Assembly: GCA_036378675.1 (NCBI GenBank)
Contig: DASUWA010000027.1
Coordinates: 1-64,000, forward strand
Reading direction: 5' to 3'
Origin: Acidimicrobiales bacterium
GTDB lineage: Bacteria > Actinomycetota > Acidimicrobiia > Acidimicrobiales > Palsa-688
DNA length: 64,000 bases
The position numbers and the translations under genes are program-made. The notes under the pieces were generated by a model that had not been told where the DNA came from, did not search any database, and saw nothing but the letters and a program-made list of their open reading frames with translations. Positions 17,224-26,611 of the stretch are shown in pieces (within the stretch, counting starts at the first letter, position 1; each line of letters starts with the position of its first letter).

Positions 17224-18218
17224 GCGAACGCTACTCGCGGGTCGGCGACCGCCTGAAGGATGTCGACAGCGGTGTTGATGACCACGTAACCGATCCCGAG
17301 GATGAGGGTCACCCCGCCTATCGCGGGAAAATCGGCCGCAGGAATGCTCTGGTCGGTGTACAGCCCGATACCCGGCCAGGCGAACACGGTCTCGATCACG
17401 ACAACGCCGGCGAACATCAGTCCGGCCTGCAACCCGGTCATGCTGAGGGCCGCGCCGAGAGAGTTGCGCAAGGCGTGGCGAAACAGGACCGCCCTCTCTG
17501 TAAGACCCTTCGCTCGAGCGGTTCGGACGAAGTTGGAACGGAGATTGGTCACCAGTCCCGTTCGTAGGACACGCCCGATCGAGACCGCCGGTCCCAGCGC
17601 CACACAGACGCCGGGCAGTATCAGATGCCGGAAGGCGTCCCAGAACATGCCGACCTGGCCGTGCACCAAGGTGTCGACGAGCAGGATCCCGGTCGGAGAG
17701 GTCGGAGCGTCGTTGTAGCCGGTGTCACCGGTGGCAGGCAACCAATGCAGACGGTTGAAGAACAGAAGGATCCCGAGCAGCGCCAGGAGGAAGGACGGCG
17801 CCGACGCCCCCGAGACCAAAAGGAACCGTAACGCTCCCGAGCCGCGCCACCGCCCGGCCGACGCCAGCCCGAGCAAGCCACCGATAAGCACCGCCAGGGC
17901 AAGGGCGAACAGAGTCAACTCGATCGTCGCAGGCAGGTATGCACCGACGTCGGTGGCCACCGGACGGCGGGTGCGAAGCGATTCCCCGAGATTGCCGGTC
18001 AGGAGACCCTTGATGTAGTGGAAGTACTGGTCGACGAGCGGCCGGTCGTAGCCGAGAGCATGCCTCTCCAGGGAGATGGCTTGTTTGGAAGCGTTCGCAC
18101 CCAGGTATGCGTGCACGGGGTCAGTACGGCTGAGCTTCTGCAGCACAAAGATCGAAGCAGATAGCACAAGGAGGATTGCCACCATGGCGCCGAGCCTTTT
18201 GGCGATGACCTTGATCAT
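17220..18218 (-). CDS. ABC transporter permease, DppB/OppB type
   Basis: 332 residues starting with the family's MIKVIAKRLGAMVAILLVLSASIFVLQ helix. It has a large periplasmic loop after helix 1 (DPVHAYLGANAS) and a C-terminal binding-protein-dependent permease core with an EAA-like loop (FVRTARAKGLTERAVLFRHALRNSLG). It forms a heterodimeric channel with the next permease and belongs to the peptide/nickel/opine importer class. Overlaps of 4 nt with both neighbours place it inside the importer operon. The transported compound is inferred to be a guanidine derivative or small amide. Confidence 0.92.
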   Translation of the reverse strand: MIKVIAKRLGAMVAILLVLSASIFVLQKLSRTDPVHAYLGANASKQAISLERHALGYDRPLVDQYFHYIKGLLTGNLGESLRTRRPVATDVGAYLPATIELTLFALALAVLIGGLLGLASAGRWRGSGALRFLLVSGASAPSFLLALLGILLFFNRLHWLPATGDTGYNDAPTSPTGILLVDTLVHGQVGMFWDAFRHLILPGVCVALGPAVSIGRVLRTGLVTNLRSNFVRTARAKGLTERAVLFRHALRNSLGAALSMTGLQAGLMFAGVVVIETVFAWPGIGLYTDQSIPAADFPAIGGVTLILGIGYVVINTAVDILQAVADPRVAFA

Positions 18219-19093
18219 CGGTCTCCCAGCAGGTCTCTGATCCCGTCACCGGCAAGGTTGGCGAGCAGAGCAACCAGGAACACGCCCAGTGCCGGGATCA
18301 CCGGAACCCACCATTCCTGGAGCAGGTATTGAAGACCTCGGGCCGCCATGGCTCCCAGTTCGGGTGCGGGAGCGGGGGCGCCCAGACCGAGAAACGACAA
18401 CGACGCTAAGGTCACGATGAGGTTCCCGACGTCGAGGCTCGCGGTCACCAGAAGGGCTGGCACCGCGCCGGGAAGAAGATGCCGCCACGCTCGCCGGAAC
18501 GACCCGACCCCAGAGAGCCGGGCGGCCTCGAGGTGGGGTCGGACAGCGAGCGACCGAACCTCAGCGCGCACAATACGGGCGTAGAAGGGCCACCACACGA
18601 TTCCCACACCGATCAGCGTGTGGAGGAAGCTGGGCCCGAGAGAGGCGACCACTGCGATGGCAAGGACCGGGCCGGGGAGGGCAAGAAAGATGTCGGTGAT
18701 CCTCATCAGGAGGTCGTCGATCAAACCTCCAGCGGCGCCCGCAACCAGACCGATCGTCCCGCCGATGATTACTCCGGACAGGATCACCCCGCCGGCGGCT
18801 TCGAGGCTCGATCGAAGTCCGAAAAGCACCCGGGAGAGGATGTCCTGTCCGACTTCGTCTGTTCCGAAGACGAAGCCACCGTGACCAGGCGAAAGAAACG
18901 GCGTCCCGGCCGGCTGGATGGGATTGTGAGGTGCCAGCAACGGAGCGGCGATCGCCACCAGGATCACCGCGAGGAAGGCCGAGATCGCAATCCGGTCCCC
19001 TACCGCCGCACGCCGACCGACCGCGCGGAAGTCGCGGACCCGCCCCAGTCTCCGGGTGACGGGCGGCCTGAGGTACGGTTCGCTTACCGCCAT
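18215..19093 (-). CDS. ABC transporter permease, DppC/OppC type
   Basis: About 292 residues: an N-terminal cytoplasmic stretch, helix 1, the DppC motif APHNPIQPAG and FGTDEVGQDILSRVLFGLRSSL, then the permease core. I start at the ATG 19091-19093, which overlaps the ATPase stop as TGATG. The frame extending to 19210 lies inside the ATPase gene. It is the partner of the DppB-type permease. Confidence 0.92.
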   Translation of the reverse strand: MAVSEPYLRPPVTRRLGRVRDFRAVGRRAAVGDRIAISAFLAVILVAIAAPLLAPHNPIQPAGTPFLSPGHGGFVFGTDEVGQDILSRVLFGLRSSLEAAGGVILSGVIIGGTIGLVAGAAGGLIDDLLMRITDIFLALPGPVLAIAVVASLGPSFLHTLIGVGIVWWPFYARIVRAEVRSLAVRPHLEAARLSGVGSFRRAWRHLLPGAVPALLVTASLDVGNLIVTLASLSFLGLGAPAPAPELGAMAARGLQYLLQEWWVPVIPALGVFLVALLANLAGDGIRDLLGDR

Positions 19094-21147
19094 CAGGGCA
19101 CCTGACCGATCGCCAGGCCGTCTGATGGAGCGACACGAGAGCAGGCGACACAGCGCTGGCTGGTTTGCCCTCGACCGACGGACACCAGGACCTGTTTGCG
19201 TGTCTCGCACTCGGCGACCCGGTCAGGGCACCGGCTGTGGAACGAGCATCCCTCCGGCGGGTCAAGCGGGTTCGCAGGCTCCCCGGATATCGGTGTGGCC
19301 GACTTGCCCAGGTCGGGCACGGCCGCCAGCAGTGCCTTCGTGTACGGGTGAGACGGATTGGCGCACACCTCGTCTGATTCGCCCGACTCGACGATCTGCC
19401 CGAGGTACATGACCGCTATGCGGTCCGCGACGATTCTCGCCGCGGCCAAGTCGTGAGTGACGAACAGTACGGCCATGCCGAGTTCGCGGCGGAGCCGACC
19501 GATCAGGTTGAGGACGGTTGCAGCCAAAGAGACGTCCAAGGCGCTCGTGGGCTCGTCGCACAGCAGGATGCCCGGCGGGACCACCGTGGCGCGGGCCAGA
19601 GCCGCACGCTGGCATTGGCCACCGGAGAGCTGGGCCGGTTTCGCGGACGCAACTTCTGCGGGAAGCCCCACCAGGGCAAGCGCCTGGCGGACCCGGTCTG
19701 ACTTCTGGCCGCGGCTCAGGTCTTCGAGACGCAACCTCTCCCCGATCATTTCGCCGACCGTGAGCCACGGGGTGAGCGATGCACCGGCGTCCTGGAACAC
19801 CATCTGCGCGGTCGTGCCGCGGGAGAACTCGACGTCTCCCCCATCCGGTTTGTAAAGCCCCGCGACGGTTCGCAAGAGCGTCGACTTGCCGCACCCGCTC
19901 TCGCCGACCAGAGCGACGGCTTCCCCGCGGTCTATCTCAAGGGATACGCCGCGAAGGGCGTGCAAGCGCAGTTTGGACCAGCCCGAACGTATTCCGAAAT
20001 GCTTGTGAACACCGTGGATGAGGACCGCAGGATCTCGTCCCCCTTCGCGCCGTGGGGGGCTCTCCCATGGAGCCGCCTGTGCGAACGCCTCGACCGCGGT
20101 GTTGTGCTGGACGGGGTTGAAGCAGGCGACGAGGTCGTTTCCTTGAGAGGCCGGGTCCGGGAGCCGCAACTGCGGGAGATCCGACGCGCACTGCTCCGTC
20201 CGTAGTTCGCAGCGCGGCTCGAACGGGCAGCCGGTCGGGTGGGCGCGGGGATCGGGGGGTTCACCGGGAAGGGTCCTGACCGGCCGGTCTCTGTCGGAGT
20301 CGAGAACGAGCCGGGACTTCAACAGGCCACGCGTGTAGGGATGGCGGCTGGACGAGAACATCGACGTCGCAGCACCGACTTCGGCTAGGCGGCCGCCGTA
20401 GAGCACGGCGATTCGGTCGCTGATCTGCGCTGCGACCCCCAGATCATGGGTGATCAGGATGAAGCTGGTTCCATAGCGATCGCGAAGGTCGCGCAGCAGC
20501 TCGAGGATTTGCGCCTGTACGGTCACATCGAGGGCGGTGGTGGGCTCGTCCGCGATAACTAGCGACGGCGACCCGGCGATCGCCATGGCGATCATCACCC
20601 TCTGTCTCAGACCCCCGGAAAGCTCGTGGGGGTACGCCTGCATCCGCCGCTTGGCGTTTGGAATCCCCACCGATTCAAGTAGCTCGAGTACCGAGCCCTG
20701 GTCGTTGGCTGCTTCGGCGACCTGCCTACCGACGCGCATGGTTGGGTTGAGGGAGGTCATCGGATCCTGGAACACCGCACCCAGGTATCGGCGCCGGACC
20801 CCCCGTCGATCCTCGGCGGTTGCGCTTCCCATGTCTGTCCCGCGCACCACTACCGACCCCTTGACAGCAGGTGCGGGGCTGGTCGGGAGCAGGCCGAGCA
20901 GTGTGAGTCCGAGCACCGACTTGCCGGACCCGGACTCACCCACGAGCCCGAGAATCTCGCCGGGTTCCACCTGGAGGCTCACACCTCGCAGCGCATGTAC
21001 GACGGCGTCGCCTCGGGTGAACGAAACGTGGAGGTCCTCGACGCTGACCAACGGGGCGCCATATGGCGCCGCGTCCGGATTGCCCATCGGTAGGTCCCCT
21101 GCGAGGACCGGCGGGCGCGATCGCGGCCGGCGGAGGACCGTCGTCAT
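19093..21147 (-). CDS. Fused double ABC ATPase, DppD-DppF type
   Basis: 684 residues carrying two complete ATPase domains. The first (about 30-290) has GESGSGKS, a signature LSGGLRQRV and Walker B LVIADEPTTALD. The second (about 370-640) has GESGCGKS, LSGGQCQRA and LLCDEPTSALD. Each domain ends in the Cys-containing oligopeptide/dipeptide C-terminal extension (CPFEPRCELRTEQC; CSFHSRCPDRVAECE). A single polypeptide replaces the usual two ATPase genes. It energises the importer formed with the two permeases and the binding protein, with ATGA overlap to the binding-protein gene. Confidence 0.93.
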   Translation of the reverse strand: MTTVLRRPRSRPPVLAGDLPMGNPDAAPYGAPLVSVEDLHVSFTRGDAVVHALRGVSLQVEPGEILGLVGESGSGKSVLGLTLLGLLPTSPAPAVKGSVVVRGTDMGSATAEDRRGVRRRYLGAVFQDPMTSLNPTMRVGRQVAEAANDQGSVLELLESVGIPNAKRRMQAYPHELSGGLRQRVMIAMAIAGSPSLVIADEPTTALDVTVQAQILELLRDLRDRYGTSFILITHDLGVAAQISDRIAVLYGGRLAEVGAATSMFSSSRHPYTRGLLKSRLVLDSDRDRPVRTLPGEPPDPRAHPTGCPFEPRCELRTEQCASDLPQLRLPDPASQGNDLVACFNPVQHNTAVEAFAQAAPWESPPRREGGRDPAVLIHGVHKHFGIRSGWSKLRLHALRGVSLEIDRGEAVALVGESGCGKSTLLRTVAGLYKPDGGDVEFSRGTTAQMVFQDAGASLTPWLTVGEMIGERLRLEDLSRGQKSDRVRQALALVGLPAEVASAKPAQLSGGQCQRAALARATVVPPGILLCDEPTSALDVSLAATVLNLIGRLRRELGMAVLFVTHDLAAARIVADRIAVMYLGQIVESGESDEVCANPSHPYTKALLAAVPDLGKSATPISGEPANPLDPPEGCSFHSRCPDRVAECETRKQVLVSVGRGQTSQRCVACSRVAPSDGLAIGQVP

Positions 21148-22781
21148 CCCTTACCTGTGTAGGTAAGGTCACCGAGAACGACCGTGTCGGCCGTCGGGAG
21201 CTGGAAGTACCAGCCGCCGACACCGGCGTGCGACACGACGACGTCACGTACATCGGCGATGCTGATCCATTCACCCGACTCGGCCACGAGGGCGCCGGCT
21301 TGGGCGTAATCGGATTGGATCGTGGTCGGGTCGGTGGAGTGGAGTCCCGCGTCCATCAGAGCGTCGGCTTGAGGAACCGACCCGTGGAGCTCGTTCAGCG
21401 AACCGTTGGTGTTCGAGAAGATGCGTATCCAGCTGTCTGGGTGCGAGTCGTCCGGGTTGACCGTCCACACGAGGAGGTTGGGGAGTTGATCAGGCGGGGT
21501 GCTGGCGTAGTTGAAGACCTGGCTGATCGGTACGCCATGCACCTGCACGCTGAGGCCGTCCGCGTCGAGTTCGGTCTGGATGAACTCGGCCACCCGCTGA
21601 TTGGTCGGATCGTCCGTGGAGTAAGACAGGTTGATGCTCGTGGGCCCGTTAGCTCCCTTCAGCGCGTTCTTCAACGCGGTCGGGTCGTAGGTCGGATTGT
21701 CCCGAGCCGTGCCTGGGGGGAACTCGTCGACGGGGTACGCCTGGGTGGACACGGTAGCCAGGGTGTTTCCGTACACGCTCGCAACGATGGCCGCCTTGTC
21801 GATGGCTTGACGCAGCGCCGATCGGACCGTTTGGCTCTTGAAGATCCCGAGAGTGGGGTTCACGTAGAGCATTGCCTTCAACTGGGCCGGGAACTCGTGA
21901 ACCTGGAAGTCGGCACCGGACTTGAAGCTCTGCACCGCGTTGACCGGGAGTCCGTGCAGGATCATGGATAGCTTGCCGTTCTGGAGCTCCGCCTGCTGGA
22001 CACTGATATCAGGAACGATGTCGATGTTGACAGTCGTGTAGTACGGCTTGGTGCCCCAGTAGTTGTTGTAGGCGGAAAGCACGTAGTGGCTACCGGGAAC
22101 GAATTGAGTGATCGAGTAAGGGCCGGTCCCGGCGTCATGGGTCTTCAGGTACTCCTGGGCCCAGTCGCCATTGGGGTTGCTGCTCGTGACGCCGACCTCG
22201 TGGGCCTTAACCGTGGTCGGGCTCGCCATCTTCGGTCCGTACGGCGAGGCCAGGTAATCCATGAACGCGGAGACCGGCTGGTTCAGGTGAACGATGAACG
22301 TCTGGGGATCAGGTGTCTCGGTTGATACGACATTGGCAAGCATGTAGGCCGGCGCAGAGTTGACTCCGGTCCGGCGCGCGAAGCTGAACGCTGCCGCTTG
22401 TGAGTTGACCGATGTCCCGTCGTGGAAGGTGACCCCGGGTACGAGATGGAAGGTGTACGTCTTGCCATCCGGAGCCACTTCCCAGCTTTGGGCGAGTGCC
22501 GGAATGATCTTGGTTGACCCGTCGGCGTATTTCACCAATCCTTCGTAGACCGACGTGACCACGGCATTGCCCTCGATCTCGTAGAAGATGTCCGGATCGG
22601 GGACTTGCATGTCGGCTCCGAAGGCCAGGTCGAGAGTGTGGGAGGACGAAACTCCAAGCGACCCCGACGAGGGCGCCGATCCGCTTGGTGAGCTGTTGCC
22701 GCAAGCGGCAGCGACAAGGCCGAGGACCAGTCCCCCGGTGATCAGTGCTCGCCAATGGATTGAGGTGACGGCGTGATTCAC
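21144..22781 (-). CDS. Extracellular solute-binding lipoprotein, family 5 (peptide/nickel/opine type)
   Basis: 545 residues with a lipoprotein signal: hydrophobic helix then LVAAAC, so Cys27 would be lipidated. The mature part has family-5 features (YEGLVKYADGSTKIIPALAQSWEVAPDGKTYTFHL..GVTFHDGTS). It delivers substrate to the permease pair encoded next. It is a paralogue of the binding protein at 26829-28448, with the same segment order. The ligand class of family 5 is broad; location in a guanidine-responsive operon suggests a guanidino compound or peptide-like amide. Confidence 0.92.
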   Translation of the reverse strand: MNHAVTSIHWRALITGGLVLGLVAAACGNSSPSGSAPSSGSLGVSSSHTLDLAFGADMQVPDPDIFYEIEGNAVVTSVYEGLVKYADGSTKIIPALAQSWEVAPDGKTYTFHLVPGVTFHDGTSVNSQAAAFSFARRTGVNSAPAYMLANVVSTETPDPQTFIVHLNQPVSAFMDYLASPYGPKMASPTTVKAHEVGVTSSNPNGDWAQEYLKTHDAGTGPYSITQFVPGSHYVLSAYNNYWGTKPYYTTVNIDIVPDISVQQAELQNGKLSMILHGLPVNAVQSFKSGADFQVHEFPAQLKAMLYVNPTLGIFKSQTVRSALRQAIDKAAIVASVYGNTLATVSTQAYPVDEFPPGTARDNPTYDPTALKNALKGANGPTSINLSYSTDDPTNQRVAEFIQTELDADGLSVQVHGVPISQVFNYASTPPDQLPNLLVWTVNPDDSHPDSWIRIFSNTNGSLNELHGSVPQADALMDAGLHSTDPTTIQSDYAQAGALVAESGEWISIADVRDVVVSHAGVGGWYFQLPTADTVVLGDLTYTGKG

Positions 22782-22815
22782 TTATGCACTCCTCATACGG
22801 TGGTTCGGGCTGTGG

Positions 22816-23592
22816 TCAATGGAGGATCGATCCGCCGTTGGTGCAGATGGCCTGGCCGGTCACGAAGCCGGCTGACGGACCGGCTAGCCACACGACCAGC
22901 GCCGCCACGTCTTCTGGGGTGCAGAGTCGGCCGGCTGGTACTGCCTCTGTGAGCCTTTGTCGCACGGCTTCTTGCGACCTGCCGCTCAGCGCAGCCTCCG
23001 CCAGCTCCTCTGCGATAACCATGTCGGTCTCGACGGTGCCGGGACACACCGCGTTGACCGATATGCCACAAGGCGCAAGTTCGACGGCGGCGGCCTGGGT
23101 CAGGCCCACCACGGCAAACTTGCTAGCGCTGTACCCGGCGAGCATCGGCGCCGCCAACAAACCGAGGTCGGATGCGACGTTGATGATTCGCCCTCCTCTG
23201 CCGGCCTCCTTCATGGCCGCGCCGGCTGCCACCAGTCCGTGGAAGGTCCCGAAGAAGTTGACTTCCATCATGGCCGTCACGTCGGCGACGGTCGTCTCGA
23301 GTAGAGGGGCCAGCCGAGATACGCCAGCGTTGTTGACCCAGACATCGAGCCCTCCGAGCTCGGACACCGCGACCTTGGCCATCTGGGCCGCGGTGGTCGG
23401 GTCGCTCACGTCGCCGTGGACGCCGATCGCGTGGCCACCCACGGAGCCGACGCGTTCGATCGTCTCTTCGACGGCAGGCTCGTTGGACCGCCACCCGAGG
23501 ACCAGGTCACAGCCCGACCTCGCCAGCTCGAGCGCGATTCCTCTGCCGAGTCCTCGGCCCCCACCGGTGATGACAGCGGTCCGCCGGCTCAT
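22816..23592 (-). CDS. Short-chain dehydrogenase/reductase (FabG-like)
   Basis: 258 residues: TGGGRGLG cofactor motif, DVS acidic residue, NNAG, catalytic Ser in NVASDLG, and YSASK. The ATG at 23590-23592 overlaps the previous stop as ATGA, which fixes the start. The longer frame to 23661 lies within the upstream gene. It is an NAD(P)-dependent oxidoreductase of unknown substrate, perhaps processing a carbonyl released when the imported compound is dealkylated. A FabG-like enzyme of general type cannot be excluded. Confidence 0.88.
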   Translation of the reverse strand: MSRRTAVITGGGRGLGRGIALELARSGCDLVLGWRSNEPAVEETIERVGSVGGHAIGVHGDVSDPTTAAQMAKVAVSELGGLDVWVNNAGVSRLAPLLETTVADVTAMMEVNFFGTFHGLVAAGAAMKEAGRGGRIINVASDLGLLAAPMLAGYSASKFAVVGLTQAAAVELAPCGISVNAVCPGTVETDMVIAEELAEAALSGRSQEAVRQRLTEAVPAGRLCTPEDVAALVVWLAGPSAGFVTGQAICTNGGSILH

Positions 23593-24272
23593 CGGCTGAC
23601 CAGCCATCGGAACGGCGCGAGGTGTCGGCTGTCGGACTCGATGAGCCTCTCCGGGTGCCATTGAATGCCCAGTGCCCCAGGGGCTTCTACGGCTTCAATC
23701 AGCCCGTCGGGGCTCCACGCGACCGCTTTGAGAACCGGCCCGGGGTCGGAGACCGCCTGGTGGTGAATGGAATTGACTCGGTTTGCGCCGGCGACCGCGA
23801 GACCGGCAACCGATCCGGCTTCGGCGACGATGCCGTGGACTGGTTCGCCCTCTCGTTCCTCCTCGTCGTGATCCACAAATCCCGCCGATGGGAGGTCCGG
23901 AATCAGAGTGCCTCCGAGCGCCGCTGCAAGCAGCTGGATACCCCTGCAGATTCCCAGGACTGGTCTTCCTGCATCCATGGCCGTAGCCACGGCGGCCACT
24001 TCGAGGGCGTCTCGGTCCGGATCGGTGTCTTTCTCTCCCCCGCCTCGCTGCGCCCCATAGACAGCGGGATCGACGTCGTTCCCTCCGCTCAGCAGCAGGG
24101 CGTCACACGTCAACACCAGCCCGAGCGTGCGGTCCGTGTCGATGCCGGGACCCACCGGGACGATCACCGGCTGGGCGCCAACGGCCGTTATGGCGTCGAC
24201 GTAACCCCGGTGCACGGAGTACCTCCGCTCCGGGCTCCTCCCGATCATAAGCGCAACGAGCCTGCTTCTCAT
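23589..24272 (-). CDS. Class I glutamine amidotransferase-like gamma-glutamyl hydrolase (C26/PuuD-like)
   Basis: 227 residues with the peptidase C26 layout: LLLSGGNDVDPAVYG, the nucleophile Cys109 in LGICRGIQLLAAALGG, and the catalytic His in LGIQWHPE. PuuD-like members cleave gamma-glutamyl bonds, for example gamma-glutamyl-GABA. The ATG at 24270-24272 overlaps the creatininase stop as ATGA. In the same operon is a glutamine-synthetase-like ligase, so the two could form a gamma-glutamylation/deglutamylation pair like PuuA/PuuD. The other Puu enzymes are absent. Confidence 0.87.
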   Translation of the reverse strand: MRSRLVALMIGRSPERRYSVHRGYVDAITAVGAQPVIVPVGPGIDTDRTLGLVLTCDALLLSGGNDVDPAVYGAQRGGGEKDTDPDRDALEVAAVATAMDAGRPVLGICRGIQLLAAALGGTLIPDLPSAGFVDHDEEEREGEPVHGIVAEAGSVAGLAVAGANRVNSIHHQAVSDPGPVLKAVAWSPDGLIEAVEAPGALGIQWHPERLIESDSRHLAPFRWLVSR

Positions 24273-25117
24273 CGCTTGCTGATCACCGATCGAGGTGTGA
24301 GATTGTCGTGCGATCCGGGCGGCGATGTAGGAAGGACGTCGGGGGTGTGGTCGATGAGGGGCGGCTCCTCGATACGCCCCCGTTCCACCAATGAGGAGAT
24401 CGCGGCGACAGTCCTCGCAAAGAGGCGTTCTCCGAGTTCGGTTGACGCTTCCGACGGGCGCCCGGTCACTCCGTTGGTCGACAAGGAGGTGGCTGTGTAG
24501 CGGAACACGAGGTCGCCCGTTCTGTCCGGGTCGTCGCTCGCAACGAGGCGGTCGGTGTTGACCAGGTTCGGCGCGACAGCGAGCATGAGTGATGTCTCGG
24601 TACGGTTGGCGTGGATGTCCTCGCCGTCGATCGCGGTCTCCGCAGCAACTTCCGGGTCGGCGGACCACCAACCGATGACTCCGACCCGCAGGTCCGGCCG
24701 TTCGAGCCGCAAGTGGTCACTCGCAACCATGAGGGACGCCTGGTTGCCGAAGTGCGCGTTCACGAGGAGGAAGCGGCGCAGGCCCGAGAAGCTCGCCCAC
24801 TCAAGGGTCTGGCGGACGACGGAGGCGAGGCCCTCGGGAGTCAGCGAGATGGTGCTCGGCAACTGCTTCCCGTGACCGTAGCTGCATCCGAGCGAAATCG
24901 CAGGCAACACCATCGCCTTGGTTTCGGCCGAGACGGCTTCACAGATCGCGGTGGCCAGGATGGTGTCGGTTCCTGAAGGGAGATGAGGGCCGTGCTGCTC
25001 GGTTGCGCCTACGGGCAGCAGGCCGACGTCGTGAGGTCTGGCTTCGAACACGGCGCCGATCTCCGGCCATGCCAGGTCCGTCCAGCGAAGCGGTCCGGTG
25101 CGTTGCTCGCTCGTCAT
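24269..25117 (-). CDS. Creatininase-family amidohydrolase
   Basis: 282 residues with the family's metal motif LLPVGATEQHGPHLPSGTDT (Glu40, His42, Asp51) and a later NAHFGNQ in place of the common NGHGGN, then IHANRTETSLML with the metal-ligand Glu. Family members include creatinine amidohydrolase (cyclic amide to the guanidino acid creatine) and related formamide or lactam hydrolases. The guanidine context makes a guanidino substrate attractive. The Phe substitution in the NxHxGN motif is a reason not to call it creatininase outright. It follows the ligase gene by 4 nt. Confidence 0.87.
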   Translation of the reverse strand: MTSEQRTGPLRWTDLAWPEIGAVFEARPHDVGLLPVGATEQHGPHLPSGTDTILATAICEAVSAETKAMVLPAISLGCSYGHGKQLPSTISLTPEGLASVVRQTLEWASFSGLRRFLLVNAHFGNQASLMVASDHLRLERPDLRVGVIGWWSADPEVAAETAIDGEDIHANRTETSLMLAVAPNLVNTDRLVASDDPDRTGDLVFRYTATSLSTNGVTGRPSEASTELGERLFARTVAAISSLVERGRIEEPPLIDHTPDVLPTSPPGSHDNLTPRSVISKR

Positions 25118-25121
25118 CGAC

Positions 25122-26513
25122 TCAGAACATGGTGAGATAGGTCGTCCGCTCCCAATCCGTCACCTGAGAGTGGTAGAGGGTCCATTCGTCGACCTTCATC
25201 TCGACGTAGGCCGACACGAACTGAGGCGGGAAGACGGTTCGGGTGAGGGGGTCCGCGTCGAAGGCTTCGATGGCCTCGAGGAGGTTCCTCGGGAGGCGCA
25301 CCGCCTTTAGGTCGGAGGAGCTCGGGCCGGCCTTGGTCCAGTCGTAGGTCAGGTCCTCCACCGGGTCACCGGGGTCGAGGTTCTCGGCCACCCCTTCGAG
25401 GCCGGCCGCGAGCAGGAAGGCCGCGGCGAGATAGGCGTTCGCAGCGGAGTCCACGCCACGGTTCTCGACGCATGGCCGATTGCGAGGGAGGCGCATCATG
25501 CAGGAGCGGTTGTTGTCCCCGTACGCAGCCCACACCGGAGCCCACGACACGGTCCCGTCGGACAGCCTCGGTTGCAGCCTCTTGTAAGAATTGACGGTGG
25601 GAGTGCAGATGGCCGCGAGCGCGGGGGCGTGGCGAAGTATCCCCGCCACGAACCCGTAAGCGGTCTTACTCCATCCCCGACCTTTTGCATCATCTGCGTC
25701 TCGGAACAGGTTCTCGCCGGTCTCGACGTCCGCGAGACTCATGTTGAAATGGGCCCCGGAACCCCAGGCCTCGGTGTAGGGCTTCGGCATGAACGTCGCC
25801 GTCAGACCTGCGCTCTTGGCGATCTGTTTCGCCATCAGACGGAACAGAGTCAGTCGGTCGGCCATTTGAAGGGCAGGGGCGTAGTCGAAGTCGAACTCGT
25901 ACTGGCCGTCCCCTCCCTCGTGGTCGAAGCTGAACACCCCGAACCCGGTCTCGTCCATGGCTTTGACCATGGGGTCGAGGAAGCTCATCGCATCGAGGGT
26001 GCTCTCGACGTCGTAGGCCGGCGTGGGACGGAGCATCCCGGTTGGTGCGGTTGGTTCGAGGTAGGTCCACCCTGACCGGGCAGGTTCCTTGACCACGTAA
26101 AGCTCGGTTTCGACCCCGAGGTTCAAGGTGTAGCCCGCGGCAGCGGCCGCTTCGACCTGACGTTTGAGAATGGACCGGGTGCAGTGAGCGAACCGTTCCG
26201 AGCCACCGTAGTAAAGGTCTGCCGCCATGAACGCGAACCGTTTGTCCCACGGGAGGATCTGGAGGGTGCTGGGGTCGGGAACCGCCACGCACTCGTCCTC
26301 GTCAGGTGTCATCTGGCCGAGGTTGCCCATGCCCCTCGGGGTGTACCTCTCGTGCCCAGCGATCAGCTGCGGCAAGTGAGCAACCGGTACGCATTTGGAC
26401 TTGGCTCGTCCGGTGACGTCGATGAAGGAAGCGAACACATACTCGACTCCACTTTGCGCTAACGACACGGCGAGGTCCTCGTGCTCCTGTGTCGTCGCTT
26501 TGATCGTGTCCAT
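25122..26513 (-). CDS. Glutamine-synthetase-like gamma-glutamyl ligase (type III/GlnT-like)
   Basis: 463 residues of the glutamine synthetase fold. Visible are the beta-grasp N-terminus with YVFASFIDVTGRAKSK, metal-site GVETELYVV and FDHEGGDGQYEFDFDY, the GSGAHFNMSL nucleotide/metal loop, NSYKRLQP, and the arginine region NNRSCMMRLP..ENRGVDSAANAYLAA. The pattern fits the GlnT / gamma-glutamylmethylamide-synthetase-like branch rather than housekeeping GlnA, so the acceptor may be an amine instead of ammonia. It is the first gene after the riboswitch, with GGGAGG 6 nt before the ATG. It likely captures ammonia or an amine released from the guanidine compound. Confidence 0.88.
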   Translation of the reverse strand: MDTIKATTQEHEDLAVSLAQSGVEYVFASFIDVTGRAKSKCVPVAHLPQLIAGHERYTPRGMGNLGQMTPDEDECVAVPDPSTLQILPWDKRFAFMAADLYYGGSERFAHCTRSILKRQVEAAAAAGYTLNLGVETELYVVKEPARSGWTYLEPTAPTGMLRPTPAYDVESTLDAMSFLDPMVKAMDETGFGVFSFDHEGGDGQYEFDFDYAPALQMADRLTLFRLMAKQIAKSAGLTATFMPKPYTEAWGSGAHFNMSLADVETGENLFRDADDAKGRGWSKTAYGFVAGILRHAPALAAICTPTVNSYKRLQPRLSDGTVSWAPVWAAYGDNNRSCMMRLPRNRPCVENRGVDSAANAYLAAAFLLAAGLEGVAENLDPGDPVEDLTYDWTKAGPSSSDLKAVRLPRNLLEAIEAFDADPLTRTVFPPQFVSAYVEMKVDEWTLYHSQVTDWERTTYLTMF

Positions 26514-26578
26514 CCGAAACCTCCCTGAAGCTCTTCGTCCTGATCGGTCGGGACGACATCAAAGGCTTCCGGAAAGGC

Positions 26579-26611
26579 AAAGCCCGGGAAGCGAATGGCC
26601 TCCCGGGCTTT
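26579..26611 (-). terminator. Riboswitch expression-platform terminator
   Basis: On the minus strand a perfect 11-bp stem AAAGCCCGGGA / TCCCGGGCTTT (arms 26601-26611 and 26579-26589, 11-nt loop) is followed by a pyrimidine-rich stretch GCCTTTCC. Its 5' arm is the conserved 3' strand of the ykkC aptamer. Ligand binding and terminator formation would therefore compete, giving ligand-induced readthrough into the ligase gene 65 nt downstream. Confidence 0.75.
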
